Positions 26,494-35,464 of a stretch of 64,000 bases of DNA are shown here, in pieces. The position numbers and the translations under genes are program-made. The notes under the pieces were generated by a model that saw only the letters and a program-made list of their open reading frames with translations, ran no database searches and was not told the origin of the DNA. The stretch's first letter is position 1, and every line of letters starts with the position of its first letter. This stretch comes from CAYYWP01 sp050176585 (GTDB lineage Bacteria > Desulfobacterota > Binatia > HRBIN30 > CADEER01), in the NCBI GenBank assembly GCA_050176585.1, contig JBFXHX010000008.1, forward strand, positions 1 through 64,000. The letters are read 5' to 3'.

Positions 26494-27882
26494 TCACGCC
26501 CGTTCCAGGTAGCGCCGCCGTTCCCACGTGGTCACCGTCTCGTCGAACTTGCGCTGCTCGGTGCGCGCGAAATGCAGGAGGTGGTCGACCACCTCGCCGC
26601 CGAGCGCCTCGCGAAACAGCGCGGACGCCTCGAACTCGGCGATCGCCTCCGGCAGCGTCGCCGGCACGCGCGGCAGGTCGGCGGCGGCGTACGCATCACC
26701 TTCGAATCGCGGCGGCGGCTCCATGCGCTTGGCGATGCCGTCGAGCCCGGCCGCGAGCGTGGCCGCAAACGCGAGGTACGGATTCGCATCGGCGCCCGGG
26801 ATGCGACACTCGACGCGCAGCGATGGCCCGTGCCCGACGATCCGAAACCCGGCCGTGCGGTTGTCGTGCGCCCAGGCAATCGCGGTCGGCGCGAACGACC
26901 CGGCGCGAAACCGCTTGTACGAGTTGACGTTCGGCGCAAACAGCAACGCGCACGCGCGGGCGTGATGCATCAACCCGCCGAGCCACCAGCGGCACAGATC
27001 CGGCAGCGCGCCCGCGCGCGCGGCCGGCGCGTCGAACGCGGCGCGCGTCCCGCCGTCGGTCCACAAGCTCGAGTGCAGGTGCATCGAGCTGCCGGCGAGT
27101 TGCTCGTCCATCTTGGCCATGAACGTCACCGCGGCGCCCTGCTGGATGGCGATCTCCTTGGCCGCCTGCTTGTAGATGACGTGCCGATCCGCCATCTCCA
27201 GGAAGTCGGCGTATTCGAGGTTCAGCTCGTGCTGGCCGGGTCCCCACTCGCCTTTCGACGATTCCACCGGGATCCCGGAAGCGGCCACCAGACGCCGGAT
27301 CGCGCCCACCAGCGGCTCCACTTTGAAGCCCTGCAACGCGTGGTAGTCCTCGATGTACCAGCCCGCCAACGCGAGGTTGTCGAAGCCCTTCGCGTGCGCG
27401 CTCTCATACGTCTCGCGCAGCACGAAGAACTCGAGCTCCGAGGCACCCATCGGCAGATAGCCGGCCGCCGCCGCGCGCTCGAGCTGCCGGCGCAAAATGG
27501 AGCGCGGAGCCACCGCGACCGGCGCATCGCCGGGATCGGTGTGGACATCGCAGAGCACCAGCGCCGTGCGCTCGAGCCATGCGGCGCGGCGCAGCGTGCG
27601 GAGGTCGGGCACGCAGCGCACATCTCCATAGCCGCGCTCCCAGGAGGTGAACCGGTAACCCGGAACTGGCTCCATCTCCATGTCGCACGCGAGCAGGTAG
27701 TCGCAGGCATGCATGCCGTCCGCGAGCACGTGCGCGCAGAAAAACCCGGCGTCGTAGCGCTTGCCGACCAGACGCCCGTAGAGGTCCGGAAAGACGACCA
27801 ACACGGTGTCGAGCTCAGCCGAACCCACCTGCTCGCGCAGCTCGTCCTCGCTGAGGAGACCGGACGGGCGGCGCGCCTGCAT
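26494..27882 (-). CDS. Glutamine synthetase family protein (gamma-glutamylpolyamine synthetase-like)
   Basis: 462 residues. Metal-binding glutamates are in GASELEFFVL and the ESSKGEWGPGQHELNLEYAD block; ATP-site residues in SSMHLHSSLW and NSYKRF; the adenylylation-type loop of true GlnA is absent. The N-terminus is shorter than GlnA. It most resembles PuuA-type ligases, which attach glutamate to putrescine or other amines using ATP. Followed by a PuuD-like hydrolase, with an APC permease upstream in the same orientation. Confidence 0.87.
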   Translation of the reverse strand: MQARRPSGLLSEDELREQVGSAELDTVLVVFPDLYGRLVGKRYDAGFFCAHVLADGMHACDYLLACDMEMEPVPGYRFTSWERGYGDVRCVPDLRTLRRAAWLERTALVLCDVHTDPGDAPVAVAPRSILRRQLERAAAAGYLPMGASELEFFVLRETYESAHAKGFDNLALAGWYIEDYHALQGFKVEPLVGAIRRLVAASGIPVESSKGEWGPGQHELNLEYADFLEMADRHVIYKQAAKEIAIQQGAAVTFMAKMDEQLAGSSMHLHSSLWTDGGTRAAFDAPAARAGALPDLCRWWLGGLMHHARACALLFAPNVNSYKRFRAGSFAPTAIAWAHDNRTAGFRIVGHGPSLRVECRIPGADANPYLAFAATLAAGLDGIAKRMEPPPRFEGDAYAAADLPRVPATLPEAIAEFEASALFREALGGEVVDHLLHFARTEQRKFDETVTTWERRRYLERA

Positions 27883-27982
27883 GCTCGCGACGTAGCACGA
27901 AGCGCCGAGTGCCGGTAGCGAGGTGGACCCGCTCTGCTTTTACGGACGTACGGTTCGCGCGCTCTGGCGCCCGCTGCGGCGC

Positions 27983-29590
27983 CTATTGCTCGCCGGTGAG
28001 GTGGTCGATCAGCGCCCTTTCGAATGCGGCGAGCTCGCCCAACCGCGCCTCGCGAAATGCCTGCTCGAGCGGCGTGCCGTTGCCCAGACGCACGAGCAGC
28101 TCGCGCAACTGCTTCGCGCCGTGGCGATCGACCAACTCGCGCACGGCGAGATAGCTCTGAGCATACGCGACCGGCACGCGATCGGGCGGCAAGCGGGTGA
28201 AGGCCCCGGCCAGATCGCTCAGGTGCAGCAGCTCGCGCCCGGCGATGGTGCGCTCTGCCCAATCCGTGCGCTCGCCATCGCGCTCCTCCTCGCCCCAGAT
28301 GGCCACGCCTTCGTTGAGCCACACCGGGCACCGCCCGCGGCTCAGCCGGTGCACCAGGACGTGCCCGTACTCGTGGCGCAGTGTGCGCTGCAACACCGCT
28401 TCATCCTGGGCCGCCAACCCGCCGACCGGCAGCTTGATGCGCCCGTCGTACACGCCCGCCGTCCAGCTCGGCGTCTGCGTGATGTCGTGGAAGTCCTCGC
28501 TCGGGTAGAGCACCACGGCGATGCGCTCGTCCGGGTAGAGGTCGAGCTTCGTGCCGAGGTGAAAGTAGGCCTCTTCGAGCCCGCCTGCGACCAGGTCGGC
28601 AGCGCTCTGCACCTCGCGGGCGCCGCCGGCGAAGCCGATGGTGAAGTGCGCGGTCCGCGTCTCGTCGAAGTCCCATTCGGCGTCGAGCTCGCGCTCCATA
28701 CGGGCGAGCATGGTGTCGAACTCCGGCCCACCCGCACCGGCATCGCGAGCGTGGTGCAGCGCCTCCACCGCCGCCGCGCGGTCACCGAGCTGCCGGTTCG
28801 CCTCCGCAAGCGCGGTGAGGCTTGCGTGATCGCTCACGCCGAGCGCGACGGCTCGGTCGAGCGCCTCACGCCCGCCGCGCCAGTCGCCCTGGCGGACGCG
28901 CGCGATGCCGAGCGCGCCGAGCAGATTGCCCTCCTCGCCCATCCCCAGCGCCTCATCGAGCAGCGGTACGGCGGCTTCCGGGCGGCTCGAGTTGATCTCG
29001 GCCACCGCCCAGTTGCGCAGCACGGTCTGCAGGTTTTGGCGGAGCGCCGGCTCGTTCGGGGCATCGCGCAAGGCGTCGCGCAGCCGCTGGGCGGCGTCGG
29101 CGAATTGCCCCGACGCGTTCAACGCCACGGCTTCCGCGTTCAAGCGCCGCGGCCCGGCGGACGCGTCCGGCGCGGGCTCCGCCGCCGGCACCCGCGGCCG
29201 CGGCGGCCGCGCTGGCAATGGCGGCAACAGCTCCGGCAACGCGGCCGCCGCCAACAGCGCGATCAACGCGCCTGCGACCCATCTCCCGGCGCGTCTGGAG
29301 CGGGTCGGCGGCGGAGCCGGCGGCGGCGGCACCGGCTCGCGCAGCGCCTCGACGGTCGCGCTCGACACCAGCCGCACCTGCGCTCCCCGCTCGCGCAGCA
29401 GCGCGAGCAGTCGCAGCCCCTCCGCATGCGTCAATCCGCGCGCCAGGCGGTGCGGCAGCGCCGTGGTGCGGTCGACCGCGTCCACCGCTAGTGCCGCCGG
29501 ACGCGCGCTCAAAAACGCCAGCACGCGCTCCCGCGTCACGTCGTTGCGATAGCCGAGCAACTCCAGATCGAACAGCGGCTCGCCGGGCAT
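27983..29590 (-). CDS. TPR-containing MA-type metallopeptidase, membrane anchored
   Basis: 535 residues from ATG 29590; further upstream the frame runs antisense-like through the permease gene. The N-terminal 90 residues are cytosolic-looking (MPGEPLFDLELLGYRND), followed by a Pro-rich stretch and one transmembrane helix (WVAGALIALLAAAALPELL). Then a Pro/Ala linker and TPR-like helices (FADAAQRLRDALRDAPNEP, GDWRGGREALDRAVALG). The C-terminal gluzincin domain has HEYGH in TLRHEYGHVLVH and WLNEGVAIW, the third ligand region. The protease would face the periplasm. Its place among the amine genes is unexplained. Confidence 0.82.
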   Translation of the reverse strand: MPGEPLFDLELLGYRNDVTRERVLAFLSARPAALAVDAVDRTTALPHRLARGLTHAEGLRLLALLRERGAQVRLVSSATVEALREPVPPPPAPPPTRSRRAGRWVAGALIALLAAAALPELLPPLPARPPRPRVPAAEPAPDASAGPRRLNAEAVALNASGQFADAAQRLRDALRDAPNEPALRQNLQTVLRNWAVAEINSSRPEAAVPLLDEALGMGEEGNLLGALGIARVRQGDWRGGREALDRAVALGVSDHASLTALAEANRQLGDRAAAVEALHHARDAGAGGPEFDTMLARMERELDAEWDFDETRTAHFTIGFAGGAREVQSAADLVAGGLEEAYFHLGTKLDLYPDERIAVVLYPSEDFHDITQTPSWTAGVYDGRIKLPVGGLAAQDEAVLQRTLRHEYGHVLVHRLSRGRCPVWLNEGVAIWGEEERDGERTDWAERTIAGRELLHLSDLAGAFTRLPPDRVPVAYAQSYLAVRELVDRHGAKQLRELLVRLGNGTPLEQAFREARLGELAAFERALIDHLTGEQ

Positions 29591-29642
29591 GCGGGCGGCC
29601 AGTGTACCAGATGCGATCGCTCGAAGCCCAAGGTGTGGCTGT

Positions 29643-31118
29643 TCAATAGCCGCCGCCCATTGCCGCACCGATGACGCCCCCACCGGCGGACGTGCCGGAG
29701 GCGGAGCCAGCGCTCCCCGGGCGCCGATCAGCTCCCCTGCGGGCAAACCAGCCGTAGAAGGGTAGGCCGGTGGCAGCGACCGCCAGGGCGATGGCGCACT
29801 CGAGCGGGCGGCCGCGCAGGAGGGCGAACGCGATCGCGCCGTTGGCGATGAGGTACAGCGCGGGAACCACCGGATACCCCCAGGCGCGGTACGGCCGGTA
29901 CCGGTCGGGTTGACGCCACCGGAGCGCGTACAGCGCCGTCGTGTCCGCCATGGTGGCCAGCACGATGGCGAACGTGGTGTAGTCGAGCACGCGCGGGAAG
30001 TTCTGCAGCAGCGCGACCAAGGCCAGCGCGGTGAGGGCCTGGGCCATGATCGCCACATGGGGCGTGCCTCGTTGCGCGTGAACGCGGTCCACCCCGCCGA
30101 AGAACAGGCCATCCAGTGCCATCGCGTACGCAATCCGCGGCCCGACCAGGATGGTCGCATTCAGGCAGCTCAGCACCGAGGCCAGGATCAGTGCACCGGC
30201 GATGATCCCGCCGGCCGTGCCGAAGAAGACGGTCGCCGCCGCCTCGGCCACGCGCGGGCTGTGGCGCAGCTGATCCACGGGCAGAGCATATAGGTATGCG
30301 AGGTTCAGGAGCAGGTAGATGGCCGTGCAGACCGCGAGCCCGGCGAACAGCGAACGCGGCACGTTGCGGTGCGGATCGGCGATTTCGCTGGCGACGTACA
30401 CGGAGGCGTTCCAGCCGAGATAGCTGAACAACACCGGCGAGAGGGCGAGGCCAAAAGCGGCCCACGGCACCGCCTCGCCGGCGGGCAGGAACGGGGTGAA
30501 GTGGCCGGCGCCGCCGCCGCCGAGGAGCGGTCCGACCACCGCCAGCCCGGCCAGGGCGACCAGTTTGATCGCGGCGGTCGCGTTATTCGCGCGCGCGCCG
30601 GTGCGGACGCCGGCGTAGTTGATCCAAGACGTGGCGATCGTAACGGCGGCGGCCACCGCGACCCGCCCGGCGGCGCCCAGCGGCACGAAGTAGGCGAGCC
30701 CCTCCGCGAAGCCGACCGCCAGCGTCGCGACCGTGCCGGCATAGATGACGAAAAAGGACAGCCAGCCGGCGAGAAACCCGGCGAGCGGATGATAGGCCTC
30801 GCGAAGGTAGACGTAGTCACCCCCGGCGTGCGGGTACATGGATCCGAGCTCGGCGTTGGCGAGTGCCCCGGCCAGCGACAGCGCGCCGCCGACCAGCCAT
30901 GCGGCGAGAATCCAGCCTGGCGCCGGCAACAGCTCGGCAATGGTCGCCGGGGTGAGAAAGATCCCGACGCCGATTACCGACGACACCACCAGCATGGTGG
31001 CGTCGAACGGCAAGAGCTGCCGGCGCAGCCGATCGCGCGGATGGCGCGAGGGCTCGCCTGCCCCTCCGCCATGCGCGTGCGGCGCCGCCGCGCGCGCTGC
31101 CCCGAGCGCCCGCCTCAT
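29643..31118 (-). CDS. APC superfamily amino acid/polyamine permease
   Basis: 491 residues from ATG 31118 with GGAG upstream. About twelve helices. The first carries the family substrate-binding GVGIF motif (SSVIGVGIFLTPATIAELLP), and the stretch YPHAGGDYVYLREAYHP is typical of APC importers. Upstream of the glutamine synthetase-like gene, so it may import the amine or amino acid that feeds that pathway. The C-terminus ends in a Gly/Ser-rich tail. Confidence 0.92.
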   Translation of the reverse strand: MRRALGAARAAAPHAHGGGAGEPSRHPRDRLRRQLLPFDATMLVVSSVIGVGIFLTPATIAELLPAPGWILAAWLVGGALSLAGALANAELGSMYPHAGGDYVYLREAYHPLAGFLAGWLSFFVIYAGTVATLAVGFAEGLAYFVPLGAAGRVAVAAAVTIATSWINYAGVRTGARANNATAAIKLVALAGLAVVGPLLGGGGAGHFTPFLPAGEAVPWAAFGLALSPVLFSYLGWNASVYVASEIADPHRNVPRSLFAGLAVCTAIYLLLNLAYLYALPVDQLRHSPRVAEAAATVFFGTAGGIIAGALILASVLSCLNATILVGPRIAYAMALDGLFFGGVDRVHAQRGTPHVAIMAQALTALALVALLQNFPRVLDYTTFAIVLATMADTTALYALRWRQPDRYRPYRAWGYPVVPALYLIANGAIAFALLRGRPLECAIALAVAATGLPFYGWFARRGADRRPGSAGSASGTSAGGGVIGAAMGGGY

Positions 31119-31151
31119 GCCATCGCTCCGTGCTGCCGAGCCTCGCACGCC

Positions 31152-31457
31152 TCAGTGCGCGATCTTCGGCAGGTCAGTGGCCTCTTCGATGAGGCCGAAA
31201 TTCTCCTCGTAGCGGCGCAGGTTCTCCTGCAGCGCGCGCACGATGCGCTTGGCGTGCTCCGGCGACGTGATGATCCTCGAGCGCAGCGACGCGACCGACC
31301 GCCCCTGCGGCAGCCGCTGCGGCTGGAGAAACAGGAAGTCTAGGATGAACTCCTCCTTACGGTGACTGATCATCATGAGGTTCGAGTAGACGCCGGCGGC
31401 GTGTTGGGCGTCGATCTGCAACTCGATCTGCTCTTGCTTCGGCTGTTCGTCGGCCAT
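31152..31457 (-). CDS. DUF3467 protein
   Basis: 101 residues from ATG 31457 (MADEQPKQEQIELQIDA); an upstream GTG at 31472 is possible. The sequence AAGVYSNLMMISHRKEEFILDFLFLQP and SRIITSPEHAKRIVRALQENLRRYEE is the DUF3467 pattern. A small soluble protein widespread in bacteria without known function. Sits 33 bases upstream of the permease gene and is probably first in the minus-strand cluster. Confidence 0.88.
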   Translation of the reverse strand: MADEQPKQEQIELQIDAQHAAGVYSNLMMISHRKEEFILDFLFLQPQRLPQGRSVASLRSRIITSPEHAKRIVRALQENLRRYEENFGLIEEATDLPKIAH

Positions 31458-31707
31458 GCCTCGGTGTCCCACACGCCGCCCGCGTGACGCAACCGCGCCT
31501 GCCGCCGCCGGTCCTTGCGCCGCACCGGCGGCGCGCGGCGCTCCCCATGCCGGAGCGGACGCCCGACGTCGTTGACTTCACCGCACCTGCGTGGTTGCTT
31601 CGCGCGTTCCGACATCAGCGATGACGAAACGCCCCGCCCGCGCGGCGAACGCGTTCGGCAGCGAACGGTGCGGTGCGGCGTCGCGGGACGCACGAGCAGG
31701 AGCCCGA

Positions 31708-33258
31708 ATGGGGTTGCAAGAGACACTGGATGAACTGAAGCGCCGCCACGCCGAGGCCGAGCTCGGCGGGGGCAAAGCGCGCATCGACAAGCAGCACGAG
31801 GCGGGAAAGATGACGGCCCGCGAGCGCGTCAACGCGCTGCTCGACCCCGGCACGTTCATCGAGCTCGACAAGTTCAAGACGCATCGCTGCACCGACTTCG
31901 GCATGGGCAACAAGACGGTGTTCGGGGACGGGGTGATCACCGGCTACGGCAAGATCAACGGCCGCTACGTGGCCGTGTTCTCGCAGGATTTCACCGTATT
32001 CGGCGGCTCGCTCGGCGAGGCGTTCGCGCAGAAAGTCTGCAAGGTGATGGACTTCGCCCTGCGGCAAGGATACCCGGTCATCGGCCTGAACGATTCCGGC
32101 GGTGCGCGCATCCAGGAAGGCGTGCAGAGCCTGGCCGGGTATGCCGACATCTTCCAGCGCAACGTGATCGCCTCGGGTGTGGTCCCGCAGATTTCCGCGA
32201 TCATGGGCCCATGCGCCGGCGGCGCGGTCTATTCGCCCGCCATGACCGACTTCATCTTCATGGTCGAGCACAGCAGTTACATGTTCATCACCGGGCCCGA
32301 TGTGATCAAAACGGTCACGCGCGAAGACGTCACGATGGAGGAGCTCGGCGGCGCTGCCACGCACGCGGCGCGCAGCGGCGTGGCGCATTTTCGCACCGGC
32401 ACGGACGCGGAGTGCCTCGAGCAGATCCGCAAGCTGCTGTCCTACCTGCCGTCCAACAACACCGAAGATCCGCCCGCGACGGCGCCCAGCGATGATCCGG
32501 GGCGGCGCGATCCCGAGCTGAACGCGATCGTGCCGGAGAACCCGAACAAGCCGTACGACATGTACCAGGTGATCGAGCGGGTGATCGACGCGGGCAGCTT
32601 CTACGAGGTGCAACCCGAGTACGCGCGGAACATGATCGTCGGGTTCGCGCGTTTCGACGGCCGTCCGGTCGGCGTCGTGGCGAATCAGCCGAGCGTGCTG
32701 GCCGGCTGTCTCGATATCGACGCCTCGGTGAAAGGCGGGCGATTCGTGCGCTTCTGCGACGCCTTCAACCTCCCGATCGTGACCTTCGTCGACGTGCCGG
32801 GCTTTCTCCCGGGCACGGCGCAAGAGTACGGCGGCATCATCAAGCACGGCGCGAAGCTGCTCTATGCCTACTGCGAGGCCACGGTGCCGAAGGTGACGAT
32901 CATCACGCGCAAGGCGTACGGCGGCGCCTACGTCGTGATGTCCTCGAAGCAGATCCGCGGCGACGTGAACCTCGCATACCCGACCGCCGAGATCGCGGTG
33001 ATGGGACCGGACGGAGCGGTGAGCATCGTCAACCGGGCCGAGCTGCAGAAGGCCAAAGACGAGAAGAGCGAGCGCGCACGGCTCGTGGCCGAATACCGGC
33101 GGCTATTCGCCAATCCGTACAAGGCCGCCGAGCTCGGCTACATCGACGACGTGATCCTGCCGGAGGATACGCGGCCGCGGATCATCGACGCGCTCGACAT
33201 GCTGCGCAACAAGCGCGACAGCAATCCGCCGAAGAAACACGGGAACATCCCCTTGTGA
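31708..33258 (+). CDS. Acyl-CoA carboxylase / methylmalonyl-CoA decarboxylase carboxyltransferase subunit
   Basis: 516 residues from ATG 31708 with AGGAG upstream. Crotonase-fold carboxyltransferase with both acyl-CoA and carboxybiotin oxyanion regions: LNDSGGARIQEGV, IMGPCAGGAVYSPAMTDFIFM, VDVPGFLPGTAQEYGGIIKHGAKLLYAY and TRKAYGGAYVVM. Length and motifs match PccB and MmdA, which cannot be told apart on sequence alone. The next gene is a biotin carrier; no biotin carboxylase lies in the window. Confidence 0.92.
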   Translation: MGLQETLDELKRRHAEAELGGGKARIDKQHEAGKMTARERVNALLDPGTFIELDKFKTHRCTDFGMGNKTVFGDGVITGYGKINGRYVAVFSQDFTVFGGSLGEAFAQKVCKVMDFALRQGYPVIGLNDSGGARIQEGVQSLAGYADIFQRNVIASGVVPQISAIMGPCAGGAVYSPAMTDFIFMVEHSSYMFITGPDVIKTVTREDVTMEELGGAATHAARSGVAHFRTGTDAECLEQIRKLLSYLPSNNTEDPPATAPSDDPGRRDPELNAIVPENPNKPYDMYQVIERVIDAGSFYEVQPEYARNMIVGFARFDGRPVGVVANQPSVLAGCLDIDASVKGGRFVRFCDAFNLPIVTFVDVPGFLPGTAQEYGGIIKHGAKLLYAYCEATVPKVTIITRKAYGGAYVVMSSKQIRGDVNLAYPTAEIAVMGPDGAVSIVNRAELQKAKDEKSERARLVAEYRRLFANPYKAAELGYIDDVILPEDTRPRIIDALDMLRNKRDSNPPKKHGNIPL

Positions 33259-33356
33259 GCGATTAGCCGTTTGCCGGTTGCGTTTCGGCTCGGTCGCCCC
33301 GCCGCGCATGCGTAGCGGACCACCGCGCCCAACGCCCGCCGCGCTTCGGGAGAGTC

Positions 33357-33851
33357 ATGGCCAGGCATCGTTTCGTGATCCAGGGCAAGCAGTACGAGGT
33401 CGAAGTGGGTGCGCGCGTCGGCGCGACGCTCCACGTCACCGTCAACGGGCGGCCGTACGTCGTCGGGCTCGTGGCCACTCCACAGGGCGCGAGCGCGCCC
33501 GCGGCGCCGGCCAGCGCGAGACCCGCGCCCGCGGCGGCGCCGGCCAGTGCACCCGTCAGCGCTCCGGCGAGCAAGCCGGCGGTACCAGCCGCGCCCCGCC
33601 CAGCCCCGGCGCGCCCAGCCGCGCCCGTGAGCGACACCCCCGGTGCAGTGCGCGCTCCCATCCCCGGCGTCGTGCTCGCGGTCAGCGTTCAGGCCGGCGA
33701 CAAGGTCACGTCCGGCACCAAGCTCCTCGTGCTCGAAGCGATGAAGATGGAGAACGAGATCTTCTCGGTTATCGACGGCACGGTGAAAGAGGTGCACGTC
33801 GGCGCCCAGCAGGAAGTCCGCCAGGGCGAGCTGCTGGTGACCATCGAGTGA
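33357..33851 (+). CDS. Biotin carboxyl carrier protein
   Basis: 164 residues: an N-terminal beta region (HRFVIQGKQYEVEVGARVG), a long Ala/Pro-rich flexible linker (residues about 44-90), and a biotinyl domain with the biotinylation motif EAMKMEN, lysine about residue 130. Such linkers let the biotin swing between active sites. It lies 98 bases after the carboxyltransferase gene and is surely its carrier. The layout matches the MmdC/AccB style. GGGAGAG precedes the ATG. Confidence 0.93.
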   Translation: MARHRFVIQGKQYEVEVGARVGATLHVTVNGRPYVVGLVATPQGASAPAAPASARPAPAAAPASAPVSAPASKPAVPAAPRPAPARPAAPVSDTPGAVRAPIPGVVLAVSVQAGDKVTSGTKLLVLEAMKMENEIFSVIDGTVKEVHVGAQQEVRQGELLVTIE

Positions 33852-33863
33852 CGGGCCGAGCCG

Positions 33864-34046
33864 ATGACTGAATCGCTCCCCCAGCTCATCGAAAACGAAG
33901 CCGTCGCGGCCGCCATCGCCCTGGCGATCGAGCGAGAACCGACCGCGCTCCTGGACACCGCGCGCCCGAACGACACGCCGTCGCCGTGGGGTCTCGCCGG
34001 CCGCCTCGCGCAGCTGAACCGCGTGCCGCGCGGCCGCTGGCGCTAG
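33864..34046 (+). CDS. Small protein after the biotin carrier gene
   Basis: 60 residues beginning MTESLPQLIENEAVAAAIALAIE and ending SPWGLAGRLAQLNRVPRGRWR. It starts 12 bases past the carrier stop, so it is very likely co-transcribed and perhaps translationally coupled. There is no membrane helix, so it is not a plain OadG-type gamma subunit, yet small genes at this place in decarboxylase and carboxylase clusters are often accessory subunits. Function unknown. Confidence 0.55.
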   Translation: MTESLPQLIENEAVAAAIALAIEREPTALLDTARPNDTPSPWGLAGRLAQLNRVPRGRWR

Positions 34047-34054
34047 AATGTCCT

Positions 34055-34104
34055 CGCAGAGGCGCGGAGATCGGGTGCTCGAACTCACCAGAGCCGCCTC
34101 TGCG
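34055..34104. repeat. Inverted repeat of CGCAGAGGCG type
   Basis: A perfect 10-bp inverted repeat (CGCAGAGGCG at 34055, CGCCTCTGCG at 34095) just after the carboxylase cluster, followed by TTTTT at 34118-34122. It may work as a terminator on the plus strand. Sequences of this CGCAGAG type recur at 49879-49890. Confidence 0.5.
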
Positions 34105-34131
34105 CCTCGGCGGTGAAGTTTTTGGATCGTA

Positions 34132-34686
34132 CTACCGGGGCAGTTTCTTCACCGTATCGCCGCCGCGCACCGCGCCCGGGCGCACGACCTTCGCGTTGAT
34201 ACCGCGCAGGTTGTGCTCTCGGCCGATCTTCGAATTGACGAGTTTGATTGCCGCGCCGCCGAAGCGCGCCCGAAACTTCTCGCACCCGGTGTGCGGCACG
34301 GCGGTGACTTCGATCACGGCCTGCCCGACCGCGAGGCGCGTCCCCGGCGGCAGATTCGCCGCGCTCAAATCCAGATCGATGTAGAGCTGATCCCCCGCCA
34401 GCTGCCATCGATCCCTGGTTTCAGCGACGAGAGCGATCACGCGCGAGTTCATCACGTTCAGCTGCATCTCCGGATTGGGCTCTCCATTCGGCGTTTTAAA
34501 GCCGCGCCGTTTGCGCCAGCTGTCGCCGACCAGCCCGTCCACGAGGTCCAGCGCGCCGACGTCGAGCACCTCGCGCTCGCCCACCCGCGGCCGGCGGACG
34601 ATCAGTTCTACGACGCCTTCGTCTTTCGGCGATCCCAATATGTCCTCGAGCCCCGCTTCGAGCTCGTCCGGAGTGAGCGCCCGCAT
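34132..34686 (-). CDS. MOSC domain protein
   Basis: 184 residues from ATG 34686. The order VGEREVLDVGALDLVDGLVGDSW, then MNSRVIALV, the core GDQLYIDLDLSAANLPPGTRLAVG, and the conserved cysteine segment VPHTGCEKFRARFG, is that of MOSC domains, which handle sulfur or the molybdenum cofactor (as in Moco sulfurase C-terminal domains and YiiM). This stand-alone form has no obvious partner. No clear ribosome site; it starts 34 bases past the hydrolase stop. Confidence 0.83.
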   Translation of the reverse strand: MRALTPDELEAGLEDILGSPKDEGVVELIVRRPRVGEREVLDVGALDLVDGLVGDSWRKRRGFKTPNGEPNPEMQLNVMNSRVIALVAETRDRWQLAGDQLYIDLDLSAANLPPGTRLAVGQAVIEVTAVPHTGCEKFRARFGGAAIKLVNSKIGREHNLRGINAKVVRPGAVRGGDTVKKLPR

Positions 34687-34720
34687 GCTGGGCGCAGCGT
34701 AGGGAACGCGGCCGATGCAC

Positions 34721-35410
34721 TCAAGGCAGATGCGCCGTCGCGCGCAGCCAATCGGATGTCGCCGCCGCGATCTCCTCGACTGTCTCCGCGCGGCCGCGGC
34801 CGGTCCGCTTCCGCACGTGGAAGGAGTGGTCGCCATCCTCGACCACGTGCAGCGTGGCACGGGGTAGGTCCCGCAGCACCTCGCGCAGGAGTTCGAGCTC
34901 GCACAGGGCGTCGCGCGTACCGGTGACGTACAGCATCGGGGCAGCGATGCGCGGCAGGTGCGCCGCGCGCAATTGGGTCGGGCGCCCGGCCGGATGCAAC
35001 GGATAGCCGAGGAAGACCAGACCATCCACCGGCTCGCCCGCGGCGGCGAGGTGCGAAGCCATGCGGCCGCCCATCGACTTGCCGCCGATCACCAGACGGG
35101 TGCCGCCGCCGAGCTGCGGGTCGGCGCGGACCGCGGCGAGCACGGCGCGGTAGCACGCTTCGAGCACCGGCGCCCGATCGGGCACGCGCGCGCCGCGCTC
35201 GGCGTACGGAAAGTTGAAGCGCACGACGGCGATCCCGCGCTCGGCCAGGCGTCCGGCGAGATCGACCAGCAGCGGTGCGTTCATCGGGGCGCCGGCCCCG
35301 TGGGCGAGGACCACCGTGGCTTGCGGGCGCCGGCCCTCCGGCAGGGCAACCGTACCCGATACCGCGCCACCTTCGCCGGCGAAGCGGCGGGGCTCGTTGC
35401 GCGCGGCCAT
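34721..35410 (-). CDS. Alpha/beta hydrolase (KANL3/Tex30-like)
   Basis: 229 residues with the dienelactone-hydrolase-like family plan: LAHGAGAPMN, the RFNFPYAERG segment, nucleophile serine in IGGKSMGGR near residue 110, acidic residue in YVTGTRDALC and catalytic histidine in EDGDHSF. Substrate unknown. Between a MOSC gene and a DUF72 gene on the same strand, with short gaps that allow co-transcription. Confidence 0.87.
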   Translation of the reverse strand: MAARNEPRRFAGEGGAVSGTVALPEGRRPQATVVLAHGAGAPMNAPLLVDLAGRLAERGIAVVRFNFPYAERGARVPDRAPVLEACYRAVLAAVRADPQLGGGTRLVIGGKSMGGRMASHLAAAGEPVDGLVFLGYPLHPAGRPTQLRAAHLPRIAAPMLYVTGTRDALCELELLREVLRDLPRATLHVVEDGDHSFHVRKRTGRGRAETVEEIAAATSDWLRATAHLP

Positions 35411-35464
35411 CGCGGACTGTGTGGCGCGCCGGTGCGCGCGCTCAGTCTGGGCGCGTACGGCCGC

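Noticed and set aside
26281..29491. Two plus-strand ORFs of 545 and 522 residues across the amine cluster
   Set aside because: They lie opposite the glutamine synthetase-like and protease genes, which have clear catalytic motifs; the plus-strand products have none.
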